Source: Glycomyces harbinensis (GTDB lineage: Bacteria; Actinomycetota; Actinomycetes; Mycobacteriales; Micromonosporaceae). Taken from it: 64,000 nt of DNA. Below, in pieces: positions 6,961 through 15,343 of this stretch. Below the pieces are notes generated by a model. That model did not search any database, was not told the origin of the DNA, and saw only the letters and a program-made list of their open reading frames with translations. The translations under genes and the position numbers were made by a program. The stretch lies in the NCBI RefSeq assembly GCF_900101745.1, contig NZ_FNAD01000019.1, positions 62,001 through 126,000 of the forward strand. The letters are read 5' to 3'. Within the stretch, counting starts at the first letter, position 1. The number at the start of each line of letters is the position of its first letter.

Positions 6961-9105
6961 TCAGGCCGGGTCGATCCTGGTCAGGCGCTGTGTCGCACGG
7001 GTGAGGACCACGTAGGCGACCCCCGGGCCGTGGGCCTCGGCCACCGCTTCGAGGTCCACCGCGATCACCGCATCCCACTCGAGGCCCTTGGACTCCAAGG
7101 GCCCCACCAGGGTCACGCGGTCGTCGTGCACCAGACCGGCCAGCTCGCCGTGGCGGCTGTACGGCGCGATGATGCCCACGGTGCCCTCGACCGCTTCCAG
7201 GGCTTCGGCGACGGCGCCCGCGAGTTCGGGCAGCAGCGCGTCGGCGTCGACCTTCTTCTCGCGCACGGGCACCTCGGTCTCGCGCACCGCCTCGGGCAGG
7301 TCGATGTCGCGCAGGCGCGGCTTCGCCCAGGCGGCCGCGTACTCGAAGACCTCTTTGGAGTTGCGGTAGTTCTTGGTCAGGTGGAACTCGTGCACGCGCC
7401 CGCGCGGGACGGCGCTGCGCCGGGCGTCGGCGCTCTCCCTCGGGCGGGGCCAGCTCGACTGCGCCTCGTCGCCGACGACGGTCCACCCGGCGGCGCGTCC
7501 GCGCCGCCCGAGCATCCGCCACTGCATCGGCGAGAGGTCCTGCGCCTCGTCGACGATGACGTGGGCGTAGTCCTCGTAGAACGCGTCGCGGGCCTGGCGT
7601 TCGGGCCGGTCGTAGTAGCGGTCCTGGGTCGTGGAGACCTCTTGGATGCCGTCCCACGTGCGGATGCGGTCGCGGCCGCGCGACTGGGGCTTGACGCCCA
7701 GGAGGATGCGCAGCTCGTCGAGGAGCGCCACGTCCGGGATGGAGAAGTCGCTCTCCTGGAGGGACGCGGCCACCGATTCGACCATGTGGCGCTTCAGGTG
7801 CCCTTCGGCGGCCGACCCGAGGCGGCGCTCGTCGCCGCCCCAGCCGAGGACTTCGGCCGGGTCGAGGTCGGGCCACCAGTGGTCGAGGAAGGTCAGGAAC
7901 TCGCCGCGAGAGCCGACGTCGCGGGAGAACTTGGCCGGCTCGGCCTCGGGGACGACCGGTTTGATCTTGCGCCACAAGGCGATCAGGAGGGCGCGTCCGG
8001 CCTCGGTCTTGGCGAGGTTGGGGCGCGGCTCCTTCTCGAAGACGCGGGCGCGCACGGCGCCGAGTTCGGCGGTGTCCAGTTTGAACACGTCGCCGCGGTA
8101 GACGATGCGCAGTTCCGCGGGCGCGCTCGGCGGGGTCTGGCGCACGAGGCGGCGCAGGATCGGCAGCATGATGGTGCCGCCCTTGACGGCGGCGACCTCG
8201 GGCCGGTCCTGGCGGGTGGCCTCGACGCCGGCGTACAGCTCGCCGAGCGAGAACAGCGCGGCGGTCTCCTCGCCGAGGCTGGGGAGGACCCGGCCGATGT
8301 ACTTCATGAAGACCGCGGACGGGCCGACGACGAGGATGCCGGCGGCTTCGTAGCGGCTGCGGTCCTGGTAGAGCAGGTAGGCGGCGCGGTGGAGGGCGAC
8401 GACGGTCTTGCCGGTGCCGGGCCCGCCGGTGATGATGGTGGCCCCGCGCCCGGGGGCGCGGATGGCGGCGTCCTGCTCGGCCTGGATGGTGGCGACGATG
8501 TCGCGCATCCGGCCGGTCCGCTTGCGGCCCAAGGCGGCCATGAGCGCGCCGTCGCCGATCACGGGCAGCCGTTCGGCGGCGTCCTCGTTCAGGAGGTCGT
8601 CGCTGATCTCCTCGACGCTGCGGTCGAAGGAGCGGATGACGCGGCGCCTCGCCACCTCCTGGCGGTCGACGGCGGTGGCGCGGTAGAAGGGCGCGGCCGC
8701 GGGGGCGCGCCAGTCGACCAGGAGGGTCCGGTAGACGTCGTCGCGGACGCCGAGGCGACCGACGTGGCGGACGCTGCCGTTGTCGAAGTCGAGGCGCCCG
8801 AAGACGAGGCCCTCGTGCTGGGAGTCGAGGTCGGCGATGCGCCGGGCGGCGCGGTAGACGAAGACGTCCCGCTCGTACTGAGCGCCGGGGACGGTGGCGG
8901 CGAGGTGGGCGTAACCGGAGTCGCGGTTGCCTTCGGCTTCACCCCGGAGGACGTCGACGCGGTCGTAGACGCGGTCGACGAACCCCTGCTCGATCGCGAT
9001 CTCCTGCTCGGGGGTGTTGGCGGGGTCGGGTTCGGGCACGGCGTGGGTCGTGTCGTCGACGTCCTGCGGGTCTCGGTCGTCGGCGGGGCCTGGTTCCTGG
9101 GACAC
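6961..9105 (-). CDS. helD: HelD-type UvrD-like ATPase (RNA polymerase recycling factor)
   Basis: This 714-residue superfamily-1 motor ATPase has a coiled N-terminus (about 30-110). It has Walker A G-G-P-G-T-G-K-T at 227-234, D-E-A-Q-D-L-S-P as motif II, K-N-Y-R-N-S, and a C-terminal V-V-L-T-R-A-T-Q. HelD proteins pull stalled RNA polymerase from DNA; the Streptomyces HelR class also displaces rifamycins. The inverted GGGGCTTGC element associated with rifamycin genes is absent from 9106-9240, so no drug-induction link is seen. The GTG at 9105 follows a GAGGAG Shine-Dalgarno. Confidence 0.86.
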   Translation of the reverse strand: MSQEPGPADDRDPQDVDDTTHAVPEPDPANTPEQEIAIEQGFVDRVYDRVDVLRGEAEGNRDSGYAHLAATVPGAQYERDVFVYRAARRIADLDSQHEGLVFGRLDFDNGSVRHVGRLGVRDDVYRTLLVDWRAPAAAPFYRATAVDRQEVARRRVIRSFDRSVEEISDDLLNEDAAERLPVIGDGALMAALGRKRTGRMRDIVATIQAEQDAAIRAPGRGATIITGGPGTGKTVVALHRAAYLLYQDRSRYEAAGILVVGPSAVFMKYIGRVLPSLGEETAALFSLGELYAGVEATRQDRPEVAAVKGGTIMLPILRRLVRQTPPSAPAELRIVYRGDVFKLDTAELGAVRARVFEKEPRPNLAKTEAGRALLIALWRKIKPVVPEAEPAKFSRDVGSRGEFLTFLDHWWPDLDPAEVLGWGGDERRLGSAAEGHLKRHMVESVAASLQESDFSIPDVALLDELRILLGVKPQSRGRDRIRTWDGIQEVSTTQDRYYDRPERQARDAFYEDYAHVIVDEAQDLSPMQWRMLGRRGRAAGWTVVGDEAQSSWPRPRESADARRSAVPRGRVHEFHLTKNYRNSKEVFEYAAAWAKPRLRDIDLPEAVRETEVPVREKKVDADALLPELAGAVAEALEAVEGTVGIIAPYSRHGELAGLVHDDRVTLVGPLESKGLEWDAVIAVDLEAVAEAHGPGVAYVVLTRATQRLTRIDPA

Positions 9106-9242
9106 TGCGCTCCTCGCTCGAATTCGGGAACGCACCAGCTTAGCGCGTCGGGGTGACGGCCGTTCGGCGATCGAGGCCCGGGAGTTAGCTGCGACCCTTT
9201 GGACGGGGGCGCCCGGGCGCCGGGCCGGACCCCGGCAGTGGT

Positions 9243-9671
9243 CTAGTCGCGGCCGGGCCGCACCCGGTACATCCACGCGTAGTCGTCGTCGATCTCGGTG
9301 AAGTCGAACTGGCCGTAGAGCCCTTGGGCGTCGCTGGTGGCGAGCATGACGCGCCTGAGGTTCATCTTCTCGGTCTCCTCGACGAGGTGGCGCATGAGGA
9401 GCTTGCCGACGCCCTTGCCGCGGGCGGAGCGGTCCACGTAGACGTCGCTGAGCCACGCGAAGTAGGTCTGGTCGGTGACCAGGCGCGCGAACGCGAGCTG
9501 GCGGCCGGTCCCGTCGTAGAGGCCGTACGGGAGGGAGTGCTCGATGGCCCGGTCCATGTCCTCGCGGCTGCGTCCGGTCGCCCAGTACGTGTCGGTCGAG
9601 ATGGCCTCGTGGATCCAGTCGCGGTCGAGGCGGTCGGGATCGGACGAGATGGTGTAGTCCTCGCTGCCCAT
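9243..9671 (-). CDS. GNAT-family N-acetyltransferase
   Basis: This 142-residue protein has the GNAT core: W-L-S-D-V-Y-V (beta-4), then R-S-A-R-G-K-G-V-G-K-L-L as the acetyl-CoA pyrophosphate loop (R/Q-x-x-G-x-G/A pattern), and G-L-Y-G-Q-F-D-F near the C-terminus. The acceptor substrate is unknown. It stands alone between helD and the DUF2306 gene on the same strand. Confidence 0.88.
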   Translation of the reverse strand: MGSEDYTISSDPDRLDRDWIHEAISTDTYWATGRSREDMDRAIEHSLPYGLYDGTGRQLAFARLVTDQTYFAWLSDVYVDRSARGKGVGKLLMRHLVEETEKMNLRRVMLATSDAQGLYGQFDFTEIDDDYAWMYRVRPGRD

Positions 9672-9690
9672 GCGGTACCTCCGTGCGTGC

Positions 9691-10389
9691 TCAGGCGTTC
9701 GCCCCGAGCGTGCTACGGGTTCGCTTGCGCCGCAAGTAGATTTCCATGAACACGAGGTTGAGCACGATCGAGGACACGACCGCCGAAGTGTAGGCGACGC
9801 CGAACAGCGCGTCGAAGTCCCCGCCGTAGTACCCCTCGAGCAGCGGGAGCTGGGCGGCGATGAACAACCCCAGGTAGACGCGCAGGTTCACGGCCGCGAA
9901 CGTCGCGGCGAAGTTGCGCAGCATCCAGCGCTCGTGCCCGGCGAAGTCGCGGGCGCGCACGGCCCGGTAGGCGCGCAGCGCCGAGTAGAACCAGAAGACG
10001 TCCAGGAGCACGAACGTGACCAGCGCGATCGGCCCCGCCGTGGTGAGCACGGCGACCACGATCCCCGAGAGGCTGCCGGGGAGGACGCCGGCGAGGAGGT
10101 AGATCCGGCCGATGGTCCGGTGGACCTTCGGGTGGTCGCGGCGGATCGAGCCGAAGAACTGGAACGGCCCGACCAGGAGCGCGATGCCGGCGGTGGCGGC
10201 GTGGACGACCAGGAACGGCAGGTGGATCGGCACGTCCTCGCGGATGCCGACGCGCGAGTCGACGTCGGGGACGAGGTAGGCGGGCACGGCGTAGAGGACG
10301 ATCGCGACGCTGAGGACCGCCACGACGACGACCGCGGTGCGGCCGCGCCTCCTCGGGGGTCGGGTGGGCGTGTCGAGGGTGGCGGCCAT
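9691..10389 (-). CDS. DUF2306-family membrane protein
   Basis: This 232-residue polytopic protein has about seven hydrophobic segments. It carries H-P-K-V-H-R-T-I-G-R-I-Y and G-H-E-R-W-M-L-R-N-F-A, conserved His/Arg signatures of DUF2306. Function is unknown; the His residues have suggested cofactor or metal binding. AAGGAG precedes the ATG. It is divergent from a MerR regulator across a 94-base region with nested inverted repeats, and is probably its target. Confidence 0.83.
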   Translation of the reverse strand: MAATLDTPTRPPRRRGRTAVVVVAVLSVAIVLYAVPAYLVPDVDSRVGIREDVPIHLPFLVVHAATAGIALLVGPFQFFGSIRRDHPKVHRTIGRIYLLAGVLPGSLSGIVVAVLTTAGPIALVTFVLLDVFWFYSALRAYRAVRARDFAGHERWMLRNFAATFAAVNLRVYLGLFIAAQLPLLEGYYGGDFDALFGVAYTSAVVSSIVLNLVFMEIYLRRKRTRSTLGANA

Positions 10390-10413
10390 GAGAGGGTGCT
10401 CCTTGATGTGAGT

Positions 10414-10441
10414 AACACTATCGATAGTGAAGCTATCATTA
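10414..10441. promoter_or_regulatory. MerR operator in the DUF2306/merR divergent region
   Basis: CACTATC-GATAGTG at 10416-10429 is a perfect 14-base palindrome. A third half-site CTATC follows at about 10433-10437, giving alternate CTATC / GATAG / CTATC half-sites. It is centred between the two divergent starts, which is where a MerR dimer would bind. Confidence 0.6.
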
Positions 10442-10483
10442 ATGTCGAGCGGCGGTCAACCGCGGTTCGGGTAAGAAGGAGCC

Positions 10484-11143
10484 ATGCGAATTGGAGAGCT
10501 GAGCGCGAGGACGGGGGTCCCCGCGGCCACGATCAAGTACTACGTGCGCGAGGGACTGCTCTCCGGCGGCGAGCGCCGCAGCCACAACCAGGTCGAATAC
10601 GGCGAGGAGCACGTCCGGCGCCTGCGGTTGGTGCGCGCGATGGTCGAGGTCGGGTCGGTGCCGATCGCGAAGGTGCGCGAGGTGCTGGCCGAGATCGAGG
10701 ACCCAGGGCGCGACCTCGACAGCACCCTCGGGGTGGCGAGCCGGGCGCTGTCGCAGCACCGCGTGCCGGCGGCGGAGCCCGCGGCCGAGGACCTGGAGAC
10801 GGCGCGCGGCATCGTGCGCCGCCAGGGCTGGGCGTCCGTCGACCCCGACCACGGCTACATCTGGACGCTCGCGGACGCGATCGGCCGGCTGCGCGAGTTC
10901 GGGCTGATCGACATGGTCGATCTGACCGGCGAGTACGCGCGCGCGGCCGAAATCGTGGCCGATTTCGACGTCCGTCTGCTCGGCACCCGCGAGGAGCGCG
11001 ACGAGATTCTCGAGGCGATGGTCATCGGCACGGTCCTGGGCGACGCGATCTTCGAGGCGCTGCGGCGCATCGCCCAGGTCGAGATCTCGGGAAGGATCTT
11101 CCAACGCGGGGAACGGCATGGAGATCCCCAGGAGGATAGATAG
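10484..11143 (+). CDS. MerR-family transcriptional regulator
   Basis: This 219-residue protein has the N-terminal MerR winged helix (about 1-70): M-R-I-G-E-L-S-A-R-T-G-V, then I-K-Y-Y-V-R-E-G-L-L and Y-G-E-E-H-V-R-R-L-R-L-V-R. It is followed by a linker helix and a ~110-residue effector domain with no Cys, so metal sensing is unlikely. AAGAAGGAG precedes the ATG. It most likely controls itself and the divergent DUF2306 gene. Confidence 0.88.
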   Translation: MRIGELSARTGVPAATIKYYVREGLLSGGERRSHNQVEYGEEHVRRLRLVRAMVEVGSVPIAKVREVLAEIEDPGRDLDSTLGVASRALSQHRVPAAEPAAEDLETARGIVRRQGWASVDPDHGYIWTLADAIGRLREFGLIDMVDLTGEYARAAEIVADFDVRLLGTREERDEILEAMVIGTVLGDAIFEALRRIAQVEISGRIFQRGERHGDPQEDR

Positions 11144-11531
11144 TCCCCAATGGAATGATCCTGTGACCGCCGGGCGCGACGGTCCGTCCACTTTCATGCT
11201 CAAATAGCAATGTCTGCATTTGTCGGGTTTTTGACTTCGCAAGTCGAATGGGTAGTTCTACGCTGATTCCAACGCACCTGATGGCGCGGCGACAAAGACG
11301 AAGCCTGCTCGACAAGAGACTTTGTCGCCATCACCAGGAGGCCGTCCGGCAACGTGGGGTAGCCGAGACGGCCGGCGGCGGGGCTCCACTCACCTGGCCT
11401 GGAGCCCCGCCGCACTTCTTTCCGGCGGGGCTGCGGGCCAGGTGAGCAAGAGCATGGCCCTCGGCCTGGAGACCTGTGCGCAGCACAGGCGCGGAGCACC
11501 CGCCGCACTTCTTTCCGGCGGGGCGCCCGCG
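11144..11531. other. AT-leaning intergenic region with hairpins and a direct repeat
   Basis: This 388-base spacer lacks a convincing gene. The stretch 11195-11275 is visibly richer in A/T than its surroundings. GGCGACAAAG (11288-11297) pairs with CTTTGTCGCC (11320-11329) over a 22-base loop. Two copies of CCGCCGCACTTCTTTCCGG, near 11408 and 11498, each form a CCCGCCG/CGGCGGG-type hairpin. The second copy lies just downstream of the sulfotransferase stop (minus strand) and may act as a terminator. Confidence 0.5.
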
Positions 11532-12434
11532 CTAAGGCCGGTGGAGCCATTCCAGCAGGTCGAGGGGCGCGAGGCCCTCGACGCGCCGCCGGTACGCGGC
11601 CAGCTCCTCCCCGGTCAGCAAGTCGCGGGCCGAACCCGAGGTGCCGCTTCTGAAGAACGCGTCGCGGCTGCGCATGATCCCGGCCGGGTCCGGCGCGACC
11701 CGCTCCGCGTTCGACTTCATCTCGGTGAACGTCGCCGCCCGCACCAGCGCGGGCCAGCGCTCCTCCCCCACCTCGATCTCCAGCCAGGCCGCGATCCGGC
11801 GCATCTCGCCGTCGAGGTCGGCGGCGAGGTCGGCGTAGTGGACGAGCAGCACGTTCGGCTCCTCGCGCCGCGACCATGCGTCGGAGAGGTGCCACATGAC
11901 GCCTTGCAGCGAGTCGAGCCATTCGCGCGGGTCGGCCTCCTCTGTGGTCCATTCGGCGAGCCATCGGCGCAGGGTCGGCTTCGGCTTCGGGGCCTCGCCG
12001 TCGGCCGTTGCGGGTTCGGGGGCGCCGGTCAGTTCCCTGATGCGGGCGCGGTCGAGGTTGAGGTTCTGGTGGTAGAGGGAGACGGCGGCGTCGAGGGGGT
12101 GGCGGGCGACGACGATGTACCGCGTGTCGGGGCGGATGGGGACGCCGTCGAGGGGCGTGTGGGTCTTGACGAAGCGGCGGTGTGTCTGGGCCTGGAGCCG
12201 CGCGAGCACGACGTCCTGGGGGACGACGAGCCAGTCGAGCCAGGGCGAGATCTCGGACAGCGGTGCGGGCAGGTCGGGGGTCTGGAGTACGAGCAGGGCG
12301 CAGATCATCTGCGTCCAGGTGGTGCCGTGCTTGGAGCGGGTGCTGATGACGATGTCCCCTGGGCGGGAGGGGAAGTCGAGCCAGCGGCTCGAGTCCTCGT
12401 CCGGGGAGGTGTAACGGTGCGGCGTCTGGGGCAT
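11532..12434 (-). CDS. PAPS-dependent sulfotransferase
   Basis: This 300-residue protein shows the 5'-phosphosulfate-binding loop S-T-R-S-K-H-G-T-T-W (about 31-40) and the 3'-phosphate site with Y-I-V-V-A-R-H-P-L-D-A-A-V-S (about 106-119). It also has K-T-H-T-P-L-D and a late R-S-G-T-S-G segment. It resembles cytosolic (sulfotransfer_1) enzymes that sulfate small molecules. The acceptor is unknown. TAAGCT ends six bases before the ATG, so a leaderless start is likely. Confidence 0.87.
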   Translation of the reverse strand: MPQTPHRYTSPDEDSSRWLDFPSRPGDIVISTRSKHGTTWTQMICALLVLQTPDLPAPLSEISPWLDWLVVPQDVVLARLQAQTHRRFVKTHTPLDGVPIRPDTRYIVVARHPLDAAVSLYHQNLNLDRARIRELTGAPEPATADGEAPKPKPTLRRWLAEWTTEEADPREWLDSLQGVMWHLSDAWSRREEPNVLLVHYADLAADLDGEMRRIAAWLEIEVGEERWPALVRAATFTEMKSNAERVAPDPAGIMRSRDAFFRSGTSGSARDLLTGEELAAYRRRVEGLAPLDLLEWLHRP

Positions 12435-12565
12435 TCGTGCAGCTTAGGAAGTGCTTCGCGGCGCCGCAAGCGGTTTGGGGTCGCGGGACGCGCGCCTCTG
12501 GTGCCGGGTCTTCGCACTCCCTACGATGGAGTCCACCGCCGTCTACTTCCAGGAGTGCGATTCTC

Positions 12566-13111
12566 GTGGCCCTCAACTCGACCATGGTCCCGCTCGGTTC
12601 GCCCGCGCCGGACTTCTCGCTGCCGGACCTCGACGGCGGCCTGCGGTCGCTGTCCGATTTCGACTCCCACGCGCTGCTGGTGGCGTTCACCTGCAACCAC
12701 TGCCCTTACGTGCGGCACATCGAGCAGACGTTCGGCGCGTTCACGTCCGGCCAGACGGATCTGGACGTGGTGGCGATCTGCCCGAACGACGCGGCGAGCC
12801 ACCCCGAGGACGGGCCGGCGGGCCTGGCCGAGCAGGCGGCCCGCGCGAACTGGACGTTCCCGTACCTGACGGACGAGTCGCAGGAGGTCGCGCGGGCCTA
12901 CGGCGCGGCCTGCACGCCGGACTTCTTCCTCTACGGGCCCGATCGCAAGCTGGCCTACCGGGGCGCGTTCGACGGTTCGACTCCGGGCAACGGCGTGCCC
13001 GTCACCGGGGAGTACCTGGCGTCCGCGATCGAGCTGGTCCGCAGGGGCGAGCCGGTTCCGGTGCCGCACTACCCGTCGACGGGCTGCAGCATCAAGTGGC
13101 GCGAGGCGTGA
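12566..13111 (+). CDS. Thioredoxin-fold redoxin (AhpC/TSA-like)
   Basis: This ~181-residue protein begins G-S-P-A-P-D-F-S-L-P-D-L, typical of AhpC/TSA redoxins. It has T-C-N-H-C-P-Y-V, a CxxC active site, near residue 45. A cis-Pro region lies at A-C-T-P-D-F-F-L-Y. The C-terminus G-C-S-I-K-W matches a common bacterial subfamily (thioredoxin-like, C-N-H-C-P). It probably reduces peroxides or disulfides. The GTG at 12566 follows AGGAG by ten bases; an ATG 18 bases further in is the alternative. Confidence 0.85.
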   Translation: MALNSTMVPLGSPAPDFSLPDLDGGLRSLSDFDSHALLVAFTCNHCPYVRHIEQTFGAFTSGQTDLDVVAICPNDAASHPEDGPAGLAEQAARANWTFPYLTDESQEVARAYGAACTPDFFLYGPDRKLAYRGAFDGSTPGNGVPVTGEYLASAIELVRRGEPVPVPHYPSTGCSIKWREA

Positions 13112-13114
13112 GGC

Positions 13115-14293
13115 TCAGACGAGGGCGCCGTCTCGGGCGACGATCTGACCGTTCTTGACCACGAGGGTGCGCTTGTGGTGTTCCAGGACTGCCTCGGACG
13201 GGTTGCGTCCGGGGACGGCGACGAGGTCGGCGGTGTCGCCGACGGCGAGGCCGTAGCCGTCGATCTTGAGGAGCCTGGCGCCGCCGAACGTGGCGGCTTC
13301 GAGGGCGAGTTCGATGTCGGCGTCGCGGCTGAATCCGGCGTTGCGGGCGAACCACTGGGTGCGCTGGAGCATGTCGCCGGTGCCGTAGGGGCTCCACAGG
13401 TCGCGGACGCCGTCGTTGCCGATGCCCATGGTCACGCCGGCGGCGTCGAGTTCGCGCAGGGGCAGGATCTTCTTGGGGGCCACGGAGGTCAGGCCGATCC
13501 GCAGTTCGGCGAGGTCCGCGATGAGGCGGGCGCGGGTGGCGTCGTCGGCGTCGCAGAGGGCGAAGGCGTGGCTGATGGTGACCTTGCCGGCGTAGCCGAG
13601 CGCCCTGGTGCGCTCGATGATGAGGTCGAACTCGTGGATGCCGAGGTCGCCGCCGTCGTGGAGGTGGATGTCGATCTCGGCGCCGTACTGGGCGGCGAGG
13701 GCGAAGACGAGGTCGAGGTGGTTCTCGGCGTCGAGGTCGAAGCCGGCGGGGTCGATGCCGCCGACGGTCTTGACGCCGGCTTTCAGGGCTTCTTCCAGCA
13801 GATCGGCCGTGCCGGGGCTGACGAGGACGCCGGTCTGGGGGAAGGCGACGAGTTCGACGTCGATGCGCCCGTCGAGGCGTTCGGCGGCTTCGCGGACGGC
13901 CTCGACGGCGCCGATGCCGATGCCCGGGTCGATGTCGACGTGCGAGCGGGCGTGGGTGGTGCCGGAGACGACCATGTTGGTGAGCAGCGCGGTGATGTAG
14001 TCGGGGTTGGGGACGCCGAATTCGGCGCGGCGGTCGCGGCCGTAGGCGATGGCGGCGGCCAGACCGGGGCCGGCGGTGCGCGGGACCCAGGGGCCGCCCC
14101 AGAGGGTCTTGTCGACGTGGGCGTGGGAGTCGACCAGGCCGGGGATGACGACGGCGCCGCCGAGGTCTTCGACGCGGGCGCCCTCGCCGGAGAGCGCGTC
14201 GCCGACGGCGGCGATCCGGCCGCCCTCGATGCGCAGGTCGGCGCGTCCCTGGCGGCCCCAGAGCCGGGCGTCGCGCAGCAGCAGGTCGGTCAT
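13115..14293 (-). CDS. Cytosine deaminase-like amidohydrolase
   Basis: This 392-residue metal-dependent hydrolase has the N-terminal composite domain ending V-I-P-G-L-V-D-S-H-A-H-V-D-K, the first metal-binding HxH (about residues 57-59). It also has H-V-D-I-D-P, I-D-I-H-L-H-D, T-I-S-H-A-F-A and the late G-N-D-G-V catalytic Asp. This pattern matches CodA-like deaminases acting on cytosine or other amino-heterocycles. The divergent GntR regulator and the twin operators suggest substrate induction. Confidence 0.84.
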   Translation of the reverse strand: MTDLLLRDARLWGRQGRADLRIEGGRIAAVGDALSGEGARVEDLGGAVVIPGLVDSHAHVDKTLWGGPWVPRTAGPGLAAAIAYGRDRRAEFGVPNPDYITALLTNMVVSGTTHARSHVDIDPGIGIGAVEAVREAAERLDGRIDVELVAFPQTGVLVSPGTADLLEEALKAGVKTVGGIDPAGFDLDAENHLDLVFALAAQYGAEIDIHLHDGGDLGIHEFDLIIERTRALGYAGKVTISHAFALCDADDATRARLIADLAELRIGLTSVAPKKILPLRELDAAGVTMGIGNDGVRDLWSPYGTGDMLQRTQWFARNAGFSRDADIELALEAATFGGARLLKIDGYGLAVGDTADLVAVPGRNPSEAVLEHHKRTLVVKNGQIVARDGALV

Positions 14294-14327
14294 GTGCAGT
14301 TCCTCTCGCCTCAGGTTCCCGCAGTTA

Positions 14328-14359
14328 ACGGTATACCACTATTCTCGACGGTATACCTT
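14328..14359. promoter_or_regulatory. Twin GntR operators
   Basis: The palindrome GGTATACC occurs at 14330-14337 and 14350-14357, each inside ACGGTATACC. The centres are exactly 20 bases apart, close to two helical turns. They sit between the divergent amidohydrolase (start 14293) and GntR (start 14405) genes. Confidence 0.7.
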
Positions 14360-14404
14360 TGACGACAGTCCGGCCACCCGCCGGTTCCGTAGGAGAGACA
14401 GGTC

Positions 14405-15079
14405 ATGACCCGAGCCGAACAGGTCTACCAGGCCCTGCGCGAGCGCATCGTCACCGCCGGGCTGCGCCCGGGCGCGCGGCTGATCGAACGCGACCTCGCC
14501 GCCGAGTTCGACGTCTCGCGCATCCCCCTGCGCGAGGCCCTCCAGCGCCTGGCGACCGACGGCCTGGTCACCACCGTCCCCGGCCAGGGCAGCATCGTCA
14601 CCGTGCCGACCCCCAAGGACATCGAGGACCTCTTCGACGTCCGCGCCGGCCTCGAACCGCTCGCCGCTCGCCTCGCCGCCGAGCACGCCGACCCCGAGGC
14701 GCTGCGGCGCCTGCGCGACTGCGTCCGCCCGCGCGAGGGCGACGAGGCCCGCACCGAGGCGAACGCGGCCTTCCACCGCGAACTCGTCGCCGCCGCCCGC
14801 AACCCGCTCCTCGGACAGATCATGGGGCCCTTGGAGGCCCGCATGCGCTGGCTGTTCCACCTCACCGTCGAACGCGACCCCGAGAGCCAGCGCGCCGAGC
14901 ACGCCGAGCTCCTCGAAGCGCTCGAAGCGGCCGACCCCGACCGGGCGGCCGCGATCTCCTTGACGCACTTGGAGGACGGGCGCGGCCCGACCTTGGAAGC
15001 GGCGCGGCGATGGCAGCTGGAGGCGGTCGACGCGCGCGAGGCGACCCGGACCCGCCGCAGGCGAGTCAACGTCGCATGA
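14405..15079 (+). CDS. GntR/FCD-family transcriptional regulator
   Basis: This 224-residue protein has an N-terminal winged helix (about 1-70) with Y-Q-A-L-R-E-R-I and S-R-I-P-L-R-E-A-L-Q-R-L. The FCD ligand domain shows D-V-R-A-G-L-E-P-L-A, a metal-type His in A-F-H-R-E-L-V, and E-H-A-E-L-L-E-A-L. It likely represses itself and the amidohydrolase through the GGTATACC pair. The C-terminus ends in an Arg-rich tail. Confidence 0.9.
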   Translation: MTRAEQVYQALRERIVTAGLRPGARLIERDLAAEFDVSRIPLREALQRLATDGLVTTVPGQGSIVTVPTPKDIEDLFDVRAGLEPLAARLAAEHADPEALRRLRDCVRPREGDEARTEANAAFHRELVAAARNPLLGQIMGPLEARMRWLFHLTVERDPESQRAEHAELLEALEAADPDRAAAISLTHLEDGRGPTLEAARRWQLEAVDAREATRTRRRRVNVA

Positions 15080-15135
15080 CCGCCGTCGCATGACCGCGAT
15101 CAGCTCCCCACGACGGCCGCTGACGGCCGCGACCT

Positions 15136-15262
15136 GTCGCACCCGCGAAGCACGCTTGAAAACGGGGGGCGCTCTACAAGCGAGTGAATGTCGCGTTATC
15201 GCCACAGGGTCCGGATTGTCGTACCCCTGAGGCACGCTTGAAACCGGGGGGCCTCCGCCCCG
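15136..15262 (+). repeat. Intergenic repeat family, two copies
   Basis: Copies start at 15136 and 15218. Each has GTCGYAC, eight bases, then CACGCT, then TTGAAA and a run of six G. The spacing equals that of TTGTCRGTG-N8-TANNNT promoters. They lie in the convergent gntR/maf spacer (15080-15343), which otherwise holds only GC-rich sequence with several AAACCGGG-like stretches. Confidence 0.65.
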
Positions 15263-15343
15263 AGCCGGTTCACTCCTGCCCGGAAACCGGGCCTCCTGAA
15301 AACCGGAACTCCGGGAAGCCGGGACTCCCCCAAACCGGGCCGC

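Noticed and set aside
7030..9156. 708-codon plus-strand frame opposite helD
   Set aside because: No recognisable domain. The minus strand carries intact Walker motifs.
9106..9240. Rifamycin-associated element upstream of helD
   Set aside because: The inverted GGGGCTTGC repeat is not present in the spacer, so no rifamycin induction can be claimed.
11248..11445. 65-codon frame in the hairpin-rich spacer
   Set aside because: It runs through the stem-loop repeats, lacks a ribosome site and has no similarity I recognise.
13175..14362. 395-codon plus-strand frame opposite the amidohydrolase
   Set aside because: Val/Gly/Asp-rich shadow of a well-conserved metal-dependent hydrolase.
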